Of a stretch of DNA of 51,451 nt, positions 19,654-27,512 are shown piece after piece; the stretch's first letter is position 1, and every line of letters begins with the position of its first letter. This stretch comes from Methanolobus sp. (GTDB lineage: Archaea > Halobacteriota > Methanosarcinia > Methanosarcinales > Methanosarcinaceae): contig NZ_JADQBY010000044.1 in assembly GCF_016278385.1 (NCBI RefSeq), positions 1-51,451 on the forward strand, in the 5' to 3' direction. The notes under the pieces are model-generated. The model was given only the letters and a program-made list of their open reading frames with translations, made no database searches and was not told the DNA's origin. The translations under genes and the position numbers were made by a program.

Positions 19654-20313
19654 ATGGCAAAAGATTTACTTGAAAAGGGAGCAATCCTACAGAGAGACCA
19701 GGAAACATATGCAATCGCACCGCACCTCCCTGGCGGAATTGTTTCAGCAGAAACACTTAGTAAAATAGCAGAAGTTGCTGCAAAATATGAAGCTGCAACC
19801 CTTAAAGTAACTTCATCTCAGAGAATTGCTATTGTAGGATTGAAAGAAGAAGATATAGACAGCGCATGGAAAGACCTTGGTGTTAAACCAGGTGCAGCTA
19901 TTGGACTTTGTGTCAGAAGTGTAAAGATTTGCCCAGGTACAACATTCTGCAAGCGTGGACAGCAAGATGCTGTCGGACTTGGCCTTAAACTCGACGAGAA
20001 ATACCACGGAATGGAACTTCCATGCAAATTCAAGATGGCTGTTTCCGGATGTGCAAACTCATGTTCAGAACCTGCAATTAAAGATATAGGTGTCATGGGA
20101 ACACCAAAAGGCTTCACAGTCATGGTTGGCGGAAATGCAGCAATTAAACCAAGACTTGCTGACGTAATTGCAGATGAACTTTCAGAAGATGAAGTTATGG
20201 CACTTGTAGAGAAGATCATAACCTTCACAAAAGCACACGGTTCAAAACACCGCCTTGGAAGAGTTATCGAAGATATCGGACTCGACAAATTCAAAGCAGA
20301 AGTTGGCCTATAA
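19654..20313 (+). CDS. Small siroheme/4Fe-4S sulfite reductase-like protein (P590 type)
   Basis: A 219-residue single-subunit member of the nitrite/sulfite reductase family. Residues about 1-65 form the ferredoxin-like half (LPGGIVSAETLSKIAEVAAKY, LKVTSSQRIAIVGL). The siroheme and 4Fe-4S site follows as C-x5-C (CPGTTFC near residue 94) and C-x3-C (SGCANSCSEP near 130). M. barkeri has a 23-kDa low-spin sulfite reductase of this size (P590), which reduces sulfite to sulfide in vitro; its cellular role is debated between assimilation and detoxification. It is the first gene of an operon with CGGC, ferredoxin and GXGXG genes. GGAG precedes the ATG by 8 nt. Confidence 0.85.
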   Translation: MAKDLLEKGAILQRDQETYAIAPHLPGGIVSAETLSKIAEVAAKYEAATLKVTSSQRIAIVGLKEEDIDSAWKDLGVKPGAAIGLCVRSVKICPGTTFCKRGQQDAVGLGLKLDEKYHGMELPCKFKMAVSGCANSCSEPAIKDIGVMGTPKGFTVMVGGNAAIKPRLADVIADELSEDEVMALVEKIITFTKAHGSKHRLGRVIEDIGLDKFKAEVGL

Positions 20314-20394
20314 ATTCATACAAGAATATCTTTCTTTAGGGGGTAGTTCCTCCTGCTTTTCTTATTTAGAAGATTCCTTAAAAACGGAGTTGTT

Positions 20395-20739
20395 ATCATC
20401 GAAGATGTTAAACCGGCCACCAGAATTGCAGTAATAAGGTGCGACATAGTCTCGGAAGCATGTCCGGGCGTAGGATGCTTTATGGCATTCAATAAGAAGA
20501 CCATGAACTTTAGTGATTATGAGCAAAATACAGAGATGGTTGCTTTTTTCACATGCGGTGGATGCTCCGGTCGCAGGATATACCGTCTGTTGAAATCACT
20601 GAAGAAGCGTGGAGTGGATGTTATACATCTGAGTTCCTGCATGCAAATGGAGAACTATCCAAAATGTCCACACATCGATGAGATAAAGAGAACAGTTGAA
20701 AATGCAGGAATTAAGCTTGTAGAAGGAACACATCACTAA
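20395..20739 (+). CDS. CGGC-domain protein with unresolved start
   Basis: The conserved family pattern starts well upstream of the first in-frame ATG (20482). The codons before it read RIAVIRCDIVSEACPGVGC and belong to the CGGC domain, whose other half is FFTCGGCSGRRIYRLL then IHLSSCMQ. No ATG, GTG or TTG exists in this frame back to the stop at 20344-20346. The best-placed initiator is the ATC at 20395, 5 nt after a GGAG. This gives about 114 residues. CGGC proteins are Cys-rich, putatively metal-binding and of unknown function. If translation began at 20482, four conserved Cys region residues would be lost. The gene lies between the sulfite reductase and ferredoxin genes. Confidence 0.7.
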   Translation: MIEDVKPATRIAVIRCDIVSEACPGVGCFMAFNKKTMNFSDYEQNTEMVAFFTCGGCSGRRIYRLLKSLKKRGVDVIHLSSCMQMENYPKCPHIDEIKRTVENAGIKLVEGTHH

Positions 20740-20756
20740 CAAACGGAGATAAAAAC

Positions 20757-21125
20757 ATGGGCCAGAGAATGATAGTTAAAATAGATGAGGAAAAATGTAC
20801 CGGATGTGGTAAATGTGTGTCTCCGTGTGCTGAAGGAGCCATAAAGATAATCAATGGAAAGGCAAAGGTCGTTTCAGAAGATCTCTGCGATGGTATGGGA
20901 TTCTGCATAGGAGTTTGTCCTGAAGGCGCAATCACCATCGAAAAAAGAGATGCTATTCCCTTTGACCTGAGAAAAGCCGAATCACAGCCAAAGAAGACAG
21001 ATATTTCAATTCACTGTTTCAGTTGCGGCTGCGGAGAGCAGGATAATTACCTGATGCCTGTAAGGCATAATATGGAAAGCCTCTGGGTTTGCACAAGATG
21101 TCTTCCAAAACTTATCCACGGATGA
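20757..21125 (+). CDS. 2[4Fe-4S] ferredoxin with extra C-terminal Cys motif
   Basis: A 122-residue protein. The first cluster site is CTGCGKCVSPCAEGAI near residue 14, with Ala instead of Pro after the last Cys. The second is LCDGMGFCIGVCPEGAI near 44-60, in the C-x5-C-x3-CP form. Residues about 80-118 add HCFSCGCGEQ and VCTRCLP, which look like a zinc or extra Fe-S site. It probably supplies electrons to the sulfite reductase-like protein in the same operon. A GGAGA lies 7 nt upstream of the ATG, and the gene ends 4 nt before the next start. Confidence 0.85.
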   Translation: MGQRMIVKIDEEKCTGCGKCVSPCAEGAIKIINGKAKVVSEDLCDGMGFCIGVCPEGAITIEKRDAIPFDLRKAESQPKKTDISIHCFSCGCGEQDNYLMPVRHNMESLWVCTRCLPKLIHG

Positions 21126-21129
21126 AATA

Positions 21130-22110
21130 ATGGTAATTGAGATTGAACTTAGCAAGAATGCAGACTACCTCTGCGACTACACTTTCAATTTTTATTGGCA
21201 TAACAAAAGCCTTGATCCCGATTCACTGATACCATCCCAGAAGGATACTGAATTGACATACAGAGAACTCGTTAATGAACTAAAGGCAGGTGGCGAGGTT
21301 CGTATCAAAGGCAATGTGGCAAAGAACTTTGCCTACAGCATGGGAGCAGACCTGAAGCACTTCGGAGGAAACGGAGAAGCAGAGAAAACAGGAAAAATAT
21401 TCATTCAGGGAGATGTAGGCCCTGAAGCCGGTATGGGCATGGTCTCTGGAATCCTGTATATAAAAGGCAACATCGAATATCCGATAGGTAACCTAGTTGA
21501 ACTTGAATCTGATGTCCATAGTTATCGAAAATTTCGCTCAATAACAGATATCCTCTGTAATGGTGCAGGAGAAGCCAAGCTCATTGGCAACGACTTTAAT
21601 GAAAAGGAAAGAACACTGATCCTTAAGGATGGCATACCCAGAGGTACTGTTGCTGCCAGGTGCCCATATGATGCGAAGGTCATCATAGAAGGCGATGCAT
21701 ATAACGGAACAGGAATACTGGCAAAAAAAGCTATTGTTATCGTGAACGGAAATGCAGGTATGAACACTGGTTCACATCTTAATGGAGGAACTATCGTGGT
21801 CCATGGAGATGTGGGAGAATTTGCCGGTGCTTATATGAAAGATGGAAAACTCATATTTCTAGGTGCTAAGGGCTTCATTGGTGCAGGAATGGAAGGTGGT
21901 TCTATATACTCAAAGAATAAGGCCAAAACAAACCCTCCTGCTGCAAAGTCCAGAATGAAAAGAGAGGATAGCGCGCTTATGAGAGAACTGATGGGTGCCG
22001 GAAGAGTTGAATCAATGCTCTACAACAAGTACGAGCCAGAAGAGGAAAAACAGAAATATGCAGAAGTCCACATGCGTGATGGTTCCATTGTTATGCGTAA
22101 GATAGACTGA
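21130..22110 (+). CDS. GXGXG-motif protein (glutamate synthase C-terminal/FwdC-like)
   Basis: A 326-residue protein whose middle (about residues 60-260) is a right-handed beta-helix with the glycine ladder of the GXGXG superfamily: VRIKGNVAKNFAYSMG, IFIQGDVGPEAGMGM, VIIEGDAYNGTGILA, IVNGNAGMNTGSHL, and VVHGDVGEFAGAYM. The fold is shared by the alpha-subunit C-terminus of glutamate synthase and by formylmethanofuran dehydrogenase subunit C. It has no catalytic site of its own in those enzymes. The context, downstream of a sulfite reductase and a ferredoxin, suggests a structural or channelling role in a redox complex rather than methanogenesis. It ends 2 nt from the convergent histidine kinase gene. 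Confidence 0.75.
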   Translation: MVIEIELSKNADYLCDYTFNFYWHNKSLDPDSLIPSQKDTELTYRELVNELKAGGEVRIKGNVAKNFAYSMGADLKHFGGNGEAEKTGKIFIQGDVGPEAGMGMVSGILYIKGNIEYPIGNLVELESDVHSYRKFRSITDILCNGAGEAKLIGNDFNEKERTLILKDGIPRGTVAARCPYDAKVIIEGDAYNGTGILAKKAIVIVNGNAGMNTGSHLNGGTIVVHGDVGEFAGAYMKDGKLIFLGAKGFIGAGMEGGSIYSKNKAKTNPPAAKSRMKREDSALMRELMGAGRVESMLYNKYEPEEEKQKYAEVHMRDGSIVMRKID

Positions 22111-22112
22111 AA

Positions 22113-23834
22113 CTACGCTTTTTTGAGCATTACCCAGAAAACAGAGCCCTTCCCATTTGGATTGTCTTCAACGCCAACGCTTCCATTGTGAATATCAACT
22201 ACCCTTTTAACAATAGCGAGGCCAAGACCACTTCCTTTGATACCTTTTTTGTCAGCTCTTTTGAATCTCTCAAAAATATGTATTTTATTTTCATCAGAAA
22301 TGCCGTCTCCCTGGTCTGCTACCTTTATTTTCCAGTTCTTATCCATTGAAACAATTTCAAACCTTATAGTTGTACCAGAAGGACTATATTTTAGAGCATT
22401 GGAGATCAAATTGGAAAATACATCCTCTATTGTAGCATTCACACTTGAAAGGTATTCACCTTTCAGATTAAATACAGGTTTGATATCCTTTACTGCAAAA
22501 TCCGGAGAAAATCTGTCGGCAACCATCCTTAGTATTGCACCAACATCCTTTACTTCAAATTCCAGTTCTTCGTATGATTCAAGTTTTGCAAGCTTTGCAG
22601 CAGAACCTATCATTGATATAAGATGGTCCGTATGATCATTTATCCTCTGAAGCTTCCTTTTTTTCTCATCATCTGTTTCTTCCACATACAACACATTACC
22701 GAATCCTTTGATAACACTTGCAGGATTCAACAGGTCATGCCTCATGATGTCTGTAAACAAATCTTTGAGTTTGTTTGAAGCCTCAAGCTTTAACTTCTTC
22801 TCCCTCTCCACCATTAAACGTGAATGGACCTCCACAGTCACAAAGAGCATAAAGATGAGAGCAAAAACATACCAGTGTTGTATGAATACTTCAGCGAGGG
22901 GAACCATTCCATAATTTATGTATGGACCAATCCTGAGATCTCTCATCAGGTTATCTATGGAACTGTAATCTTCCGGAACTGCCCAGCCGGTTGAATCAAG
23001 ATCCATTGCTGCAGTACTATTTGAAGGCAGCATCAAGAGGGCTATAGAAACCTCTTTGGAAATATCATCCGGTGTAAAACTCGTCTTTGCAAAAGCCCAG
23101 TCAGGATAAATATCGGTACTCACCAGAAGAGGATAATTCTCATATTCTTTCTGGTTAAGGACTTTAACATCCTCCATATCTATTTTGCCTTCGAGAACCA
23201 TTTTCTCTAGGGTTCCGGTTCCTACTGTACCGACATCCGCATATCCGTTAATAATAGCAAGAACCACATTGTCATGAGTATGACCAAATGTCAGTGATCC
23301 TATATCACTCCTGTAATCAATTCCGTCATGTAGCAATTCCCCCATGGGAATCAGAAAGCCTCCATCTGACTTTTCACTTACTGCCATGAAGGATTTACCC
23401 TTCATATCCTGCAAAGAATTGATGTCAGCTCTGTCAGCCCTGGTAAAGATCACACCACCAAGTCCTAAATAAGAAGAATTATTCCACATCGGCTGGAAAG
23501 TTGCAATTCTGCTGGATCCGTAGCTTCGTTCCATTTCAACATAGAGCATTGGATTGGCATAGAAAAAATCTATTTCATCATTGCTTACAGCAAGGACAAA
23601 ATCATCATAGTCAAGAGGAATGATTTCAAAATCAGAGTTTGGAATGCTCTCTGATAGATAATCTGCCGTAGGTGTCCATAATTCAATTGAATTTTCTTTT
23701 TCCCCGTAAACAGAAAGAACACCAATTTTGTAAATGTTGGGCTCACAGCTCACCACAGAAAGAAAAATAGAACTAAGAATGACTGTAAACAAGATTAATC
23801 CGGAAAAAAATCGCATTTTTCTTTTATTCAGCAT
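22113..23834 (-). CDS. Histidine kinase with PhnD-like periplasmic sensor (copy 1)
   Basis: A 573-residue membrane sensor kinase. An N-terminal signal/anchor (GLILFTVILSSIFLSVVSC) is followed by a PhnD/TtrS-type substrate-binding domain, about residues 32-310 (YKIGVLSVYGEK, DFFYANPMLYVEM, GGVIFTRADR, GYADVGTVGTGTLE). A second membrane helix (about 318-340) leads to a HisKA domain with the phospho-acceptor in MRHDLLNPASVIKGF near residue 380. The HATPase domain has an N box (NLISNALKYSP), G1 (DQGDGI) and G2 (GSGLGLAIVKRVV). No response regulator is nearby. It is a tandem paralog of the next gene, with about 200 bp between them. The ligand is unknown; relatives sense tetrathionate or phosphonate-like anions. 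Confidence 0.88.
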   Translation of the reverse strand: MLNKRKMRFFSGLILFTVILSSIFLSVVSCEPNIYKIGVLSVYGEKENSIELWTPTADYLSESIPNSDFEIIPLDYDDFVLAVSNDEIDFFYANPMLYVEMERSYGSSRIATFQPMWNNSSYLGLGGVIFTRADRADINSLQDMKGKSFMAVSEKSDGGFLIPMGELLHDGIDYRSDIGSLTFGHTHDNVVLAIINGYADVGTVGTGTLEKMVLEGKIDMEDVKVLNQKEYENYPLLVSTDIYPDWAFAKTSFTPDDISKEVSIALLMLPSNSTAAMDLDSTGWAVPEDYSSIDNLMRDLRIGPYINYGMVPLAEVFIQHWYVFALIFMLFVTVEVHSRLMVEREKKLKLEASNKLKDLFTDIMRHDLLNPASVIKGFGNVLYVEETDDEKKRKLQRINDHTDHLISMIGSAAKLAKLESYEELEFEVKDVGAILRMVADRFSPDFAVKDIKPVFNLKGEYLSSVNATIEDVFSNLISNALKYSPSGTTIRFEIVSMDKNWKIKVADQGDGISDENKIHIFERFKRADKKGIKGSGLGLAIVKRVVDIHNGSVGVEDNPNGKGSVFWVMLKKA

Positions 23835-24038
23835 TCATCCCTCATAAGTGCGGAACATCTATGCGATCGTATATATTTAGATATTACGCACTATTTATAG
23901 ATAAATATATAATATCCCATTATTAATATACTTATAGGATATTTGTCAGATTTATATGACCCTACAACGATGATCCAATGATCGAACCCATTTTAGTTTT
24001 TTGGATTCTCCTTAACCTGTGAAGAAGAAAAACTGATT

Positions 24039-25751
24039 TCATGCTTTGCCAAGCATTACCCAGAATATGGAACCTTGGCCGTCCGAATTGTCCTCAATTC
24101 CAAGATCACCTTTATGGAGTTCCACTACCCTTTTTACGATGGCAAGACCAAGGCCTGTTCCTTTTACACCTTTTTTATCAACCCGCTTGAACCTCTCAAA
24201 AACATATTCCTTTTGTTCATCAGGGATACCATCTCCCTCATCCGTGACCATCACTTTCCACGAATCGCCTGCATCGAGAATATCGACCATGACCTTACCG
24301 CCCATTGGACTGTATTTCAAAGAATTTGATATAAGATTAACAAAAACATCCTCGATAATATCATTCACGAGGGACGGATATTCACCATGGAAGTTCAAAT
24401 CCAGTTTAATTTCTTTTTTAGAGATTTCTAAAGAAAACCTTTCTACTACTCCCAACAGTATAGAACCTATATCCTGTACCTCGAACTGCAGGTCATCAGG
24501 GGATTCAAGCTTTGCAAGCTTTGCGGTAGACTCTATCATTGAGGCCAGATGATCAGCCTGATCACGTATCAACTCCAGATTTTCTTTTTTCTTAAGATTA
24601 GTTTCATTCATATAAAGGATATCACTGAATCCTCTTATAATATTTACAGGATTGATCAGGTCATGCCTCATAATGTCTGTGAAAAGGTCCTTAAGTCTGT
24701 TAGACTCTTCAAGTTGTGCTTTTTTTGCTTTTTCCAGCGTCAAACGTGAATGCACTTTCATGAGAAATATCAGCATGAGTATGAGAACCAGAACATACCA
24801 GCACTGAATGAGTAACTGAGTAGGAGACACTTTCCCATAATCTACATATAAGCTAACCCTGAGTTCTTTCATAAGATTATCTACAGGACTATAGCTTGCC
24901 GGAACTGACCATCCATTAGAATCAAGCTCAATAAAAGCATTGCTATCAGTAGGCATGCTTAAAAGGGCAATAGATACCTTATTGGAGATACCATCCGGTG
25001 TAGAAGCAATCTTTCCAAACATCCAGTCAGCGTAAAGGTCTGTGCTGACAAGGAAAGGATAACCCGTGTAATCCTTCTGATTAAGAACCTTGATATCTTC
25101 AATATCTATGCTACCCTCAAGAGCCATTCTTTCCAGAGTTCCTGTCCTGACCGAACCAGCATCTACATCCCCGTTGATAATGGCAAGGACCACTTTATCA
25201 TGTGTCTGGCCAAATGTCAGTTCGCCAAGATCAGTCTTATAATCTATGCCGTTATGTTTCAATTCTCCTGCAGGCGCCAGGAAACCACCGAATGATTCTT
25301 CGCTGACCGCCATGAAAGATCTCCCTTCCAGGTCCTGCAAGGAATTGATATCAACCCTGTCAGCCCTTGTAAAGATCACACCACCAAAACCAGTATATGA
25401 GGAATTGTTCCACATTGGCTGGAAAGTTGCTATCCTACCGGCTCCGTGAAGGCGCGCCAGTTCAACGCAGACAATGGGGTTCGCATAGTAAAAATCGATA
25501 TCTTCATTAGTTACTGCAGGGATGAATTCATCATAATCAAGAGGAATTACTTCAAAAGTCTCATTGGGAATACTAGTTGTCAGGTACTCTGCAGTTGGAG
25601 CCCATTGATCAATAGTGTCATTCTTTTCACCATGAACAGAAAGAACACCTATTATGTAATTATCCGACTCACAATTTACCACAGGAAGAAAGACAAAACT
25701 AAGAATCAAAAAAGCAAGCACTAACCGTGTATCTGAATACCCAGACCCCAT
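24039..25751 (-). CDS. Histidine kinase with PhnD-like periplasmic sensor (copy 2)
   Basis: About 570 residues from the ATG at 25749-25751, with a GGGAG site about 11 nt upstream; a GTG four codons further is an alternative. The architecture is the same as the neighbouring kinase: signal/anchor, PhnD-like domain (YIIGVLSVHGEK, DFYYANPIVCVELA, GGVIFTRADRVDI), membrane helix near residue 320, HisKA with MRHDLINPVNIIRGF, and HATPase with NLISNSLKYSP, DEGDGIPD and GTGLGLAIVKRVV. The cytoplasmic part is more conserved between the copies than the sensor part, suggesting duplication followed by sensor divergence. It is an orphan kinase, so its partner must be encoded elsewhere. Confidence 0.88.
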   Translation of the reverse strand: MGSGYSDTRLVLAFLILSFVFLPVVNCESDNYIIGVLSVHGEKNDTIDQWAPTAEYLTTSIPNETFEVIPLDYDEFIPAVTNEDIDFYYANPIVCVELARLHGAGRIATFQPMWNNSSYTGFGGVIFTRADRVDINSLQDLEGRSFMAVSEESFGGFLAPAGELKHNGIDYKTDLGELTFGQTHDKVVLAIINGDVDAGSVRTGTLERMALEGSIDIEDIKVLNQKDYTGYPFLVSTDLYADWMFGKIASTPDGISNKVSIALLSMPTDSNAFIELDSNGWSVPASYSPVDNLMKELRVSLYVDYGKVSPTQLLIQCWYVLVLILMLIFLMKVHSRLTLEKAKKAQLEESNRLKDLFTDIMRHDLINPVNIIRGFSDILYMNETNLKKKENLELIRDQADHLASMIESTAKLAKLESPDDLQFEVQDIGSILLGVVERFSLEISKKEIKLDLNFHGEYPSLVNDIIEDVFVNLISNSLKYSPMGGKVMVDILDAGDSWKVMVTDEGDGIPDEQKEYVFERFKRVDKKGVKGTGLGLAIVKRVVELHKGDLGIEDNSDGQGSIFWVMLGKA

Positions 25752-25856
25752 GTTGATTTCCACTCCCTGTTAGTATGCGCTAATATAACTTGTATAATAA
25801 TTATACACAAATGCAAATGCACATACCCCCTATATTAAGGTTACTGACTTGTCAAC

Positions 25857-27296
25857 CTATTTCACCTCAATGAACTTCAAAAGGTTAGTACCACCCGGCT
25901 TGCCATATCCTGTTGACTGGCCCTGAGTAAGGATCAGCATATCGCCTGCTCCAATCATATCTGATTTTGTAAGAGCATCCATTACAGATTCCTCCCAATC
26001 TTCTACTTTTTGACGAGCTAGAACAGGATAAACAGCATATTGCATTGCAAGCTGTTCGCATGTAAGCGGATAACGACTAAAGGCAAGTATCCATACACCA
26101 GGCCTGAATCGTGAGATATGCCGAGGTGTCTTGCCTGAAACTGTAGGAGTAATAACGTACTTTACAGGCAGATTCCGCAGAGCATCATTCACCTGGATGG
26201 ATATCATATCCTCAACTGTGGGATGCATTCTCTGAATGGCCTTTTTCATCATTTCAAGACCTATTGTAGTGTGATACCTCCACTTTTCCGTTGAGTGAGC
26301 TATCATTGCCATCATTCTGACCGTCTCAACAGGAAATTTTCCCACAGCAGTCTCGGCAGATAGCATCACTGCGTCTGTCCCGTCGATTATTGCATTTGCA
26401 ACATCTGTGGCCTCTGCCCTTGTAGGCCTGATGTGTTCTGTCATGGACTCGAGCATCTGGGTTGCTGTGATAACAGGAGTGCTCATGAGATTGGCCTTGT
26501 GTATGATATCCTTTTGAACGATAGGAACCTTCTGGATAGGGATCTCAACACCAAGGTCACCACGGGCTATCATGATGGCATCGCTCTCTTTCATAATAGA
26601 ATCGATGTTCTTCACAGCCTCCTCCCTTTCTATCTTCGAAACTATGAATACCTCTTTGCCCTTACTCGCAGCATAGTTCCTTACCAGCAGGATGTCATCT
26701 TTAGATTCTATGAAGGACAAACAGAATATACTTATGCCCTCCTGTAGACCGAAATCGATGATCTCCAAATCCCTGCCGGTTATCGGGTTGATCAGTATCT
26801 TTGAACCGGGAAGGTTGAGACCTTTTTTGGAAAAGAGCGGACCCCCTACAACGACATCACAATGGATATCCCCATCAATAATATCCTTGCAATCAAGCTG
26901 GATAAAACCATCGTTAAGATAGATAGGACTGCCTAGTGTGACACTCTCTGCAATCTGTTTATATTGAACAGGGATTATCAAATCCTTACCCACTACATCC
27001 TTTGGTGTCAGTACGACATGTAAACCCGTCGTGAGCATCATTGGCTCATCTTCAATTACACCAACTCTTATCTTGGGTCCGGGAAGATCAGCCATGATAG
27101 CTACCACCCTGTTGAGCTCATTAGCGATCTTCCGTATTCTCCTGATAATAACACGATGAGCATCAAGGTCACCATGAGAAAAATTCAGTCTGGCAACGTT
27201 CATTCCCTCAAGAATAAGGCCACGCAACACATCCTCTGAAGATGATGCGGGTCCGATAGTGCATACAATCTTTGTTTTATGATCCGGTAAATGCAT
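25857..27296 (-). CDS. pyk: Pyruvate kinase
   Basis: A 479-residue protein of normal length, catalysing phosphoenolpyruvate plus ADP to pyruvate plus ATP. Visible motifs: TKIVCTIGPASSS at residue 8, VARLNFSHG near 34, the K+-site region ADLPGPKIRVG near 70, the signature IMIARGDLGVEIP near 230, and TATQMLESMTEHIRPTRAEATDVANAIIDGTDAVMLS-type residues near 270-310 (seen in pieces TATQMLES and ADVANAIIDG-like). The C-terminal domain ends with a loop GYGKPGGTN. It is a single-gene unit. In methanogens the enzyme works in glycogen breakdown. Confidence 0.95.
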   Translation of the reverse strand: MHLPDHKTKIVCTIGPASSSEDVLRGLILEGMNVARLNFSHGDLDAHRVIIRRIRKIANELNRVVAIMADLPGPKIRVGVIEDEPMMLTTGLHVVLTPKDVVGKDLIIPVQYKQIAESVTLGSPIYLNDGFIQLDCKDIIDGDIHCDVVVGGPLFSKKGLNLPGSKILINPITGRDLEIIDFGLQEGISIFCLSFIESKDDILLVRNYAASKGKEVFIVSKIEREEAVKNIDSIMKESDAIMIARGDLGVEIPIQKVPIVQKDIIHKANLMSTPVITATQMLESMTEHIRPTRAEATDVANAIIDGTDAVMLSAETAVGKFPVETVRMMAMIAHSTEKWRYHTTIGLEMMKKAIQRMHPTVEDMISIQVNDALRNLPVKYVITPTVSGKTPRHISRFRPGVWILAFSRYPLTCEQLAMQYAVYPVLARQKVEDWEESVMDALTKSDMIGAGDMLILTQGQSTGYGKPGGTNLLKFIEVK

Positions 27297-27512
27297 GTTT
27301 CCTTCTCCCGGTTAGTAATTATAACTTTCTCCAGATATAAGTATGGAATGTGTTGGAAGATCCGGGACAATTTTGGAACATACACGGAACTGCCATAATT
27401 CAACCGTATTCTGCAGTATATAATTCAGTATATATAGTCCGTATATAGTCATTATCTTTGGTACAAATCATTAACATCTACTAAAAACAATATAACTTGT
27501 GGAGTTTTTATA

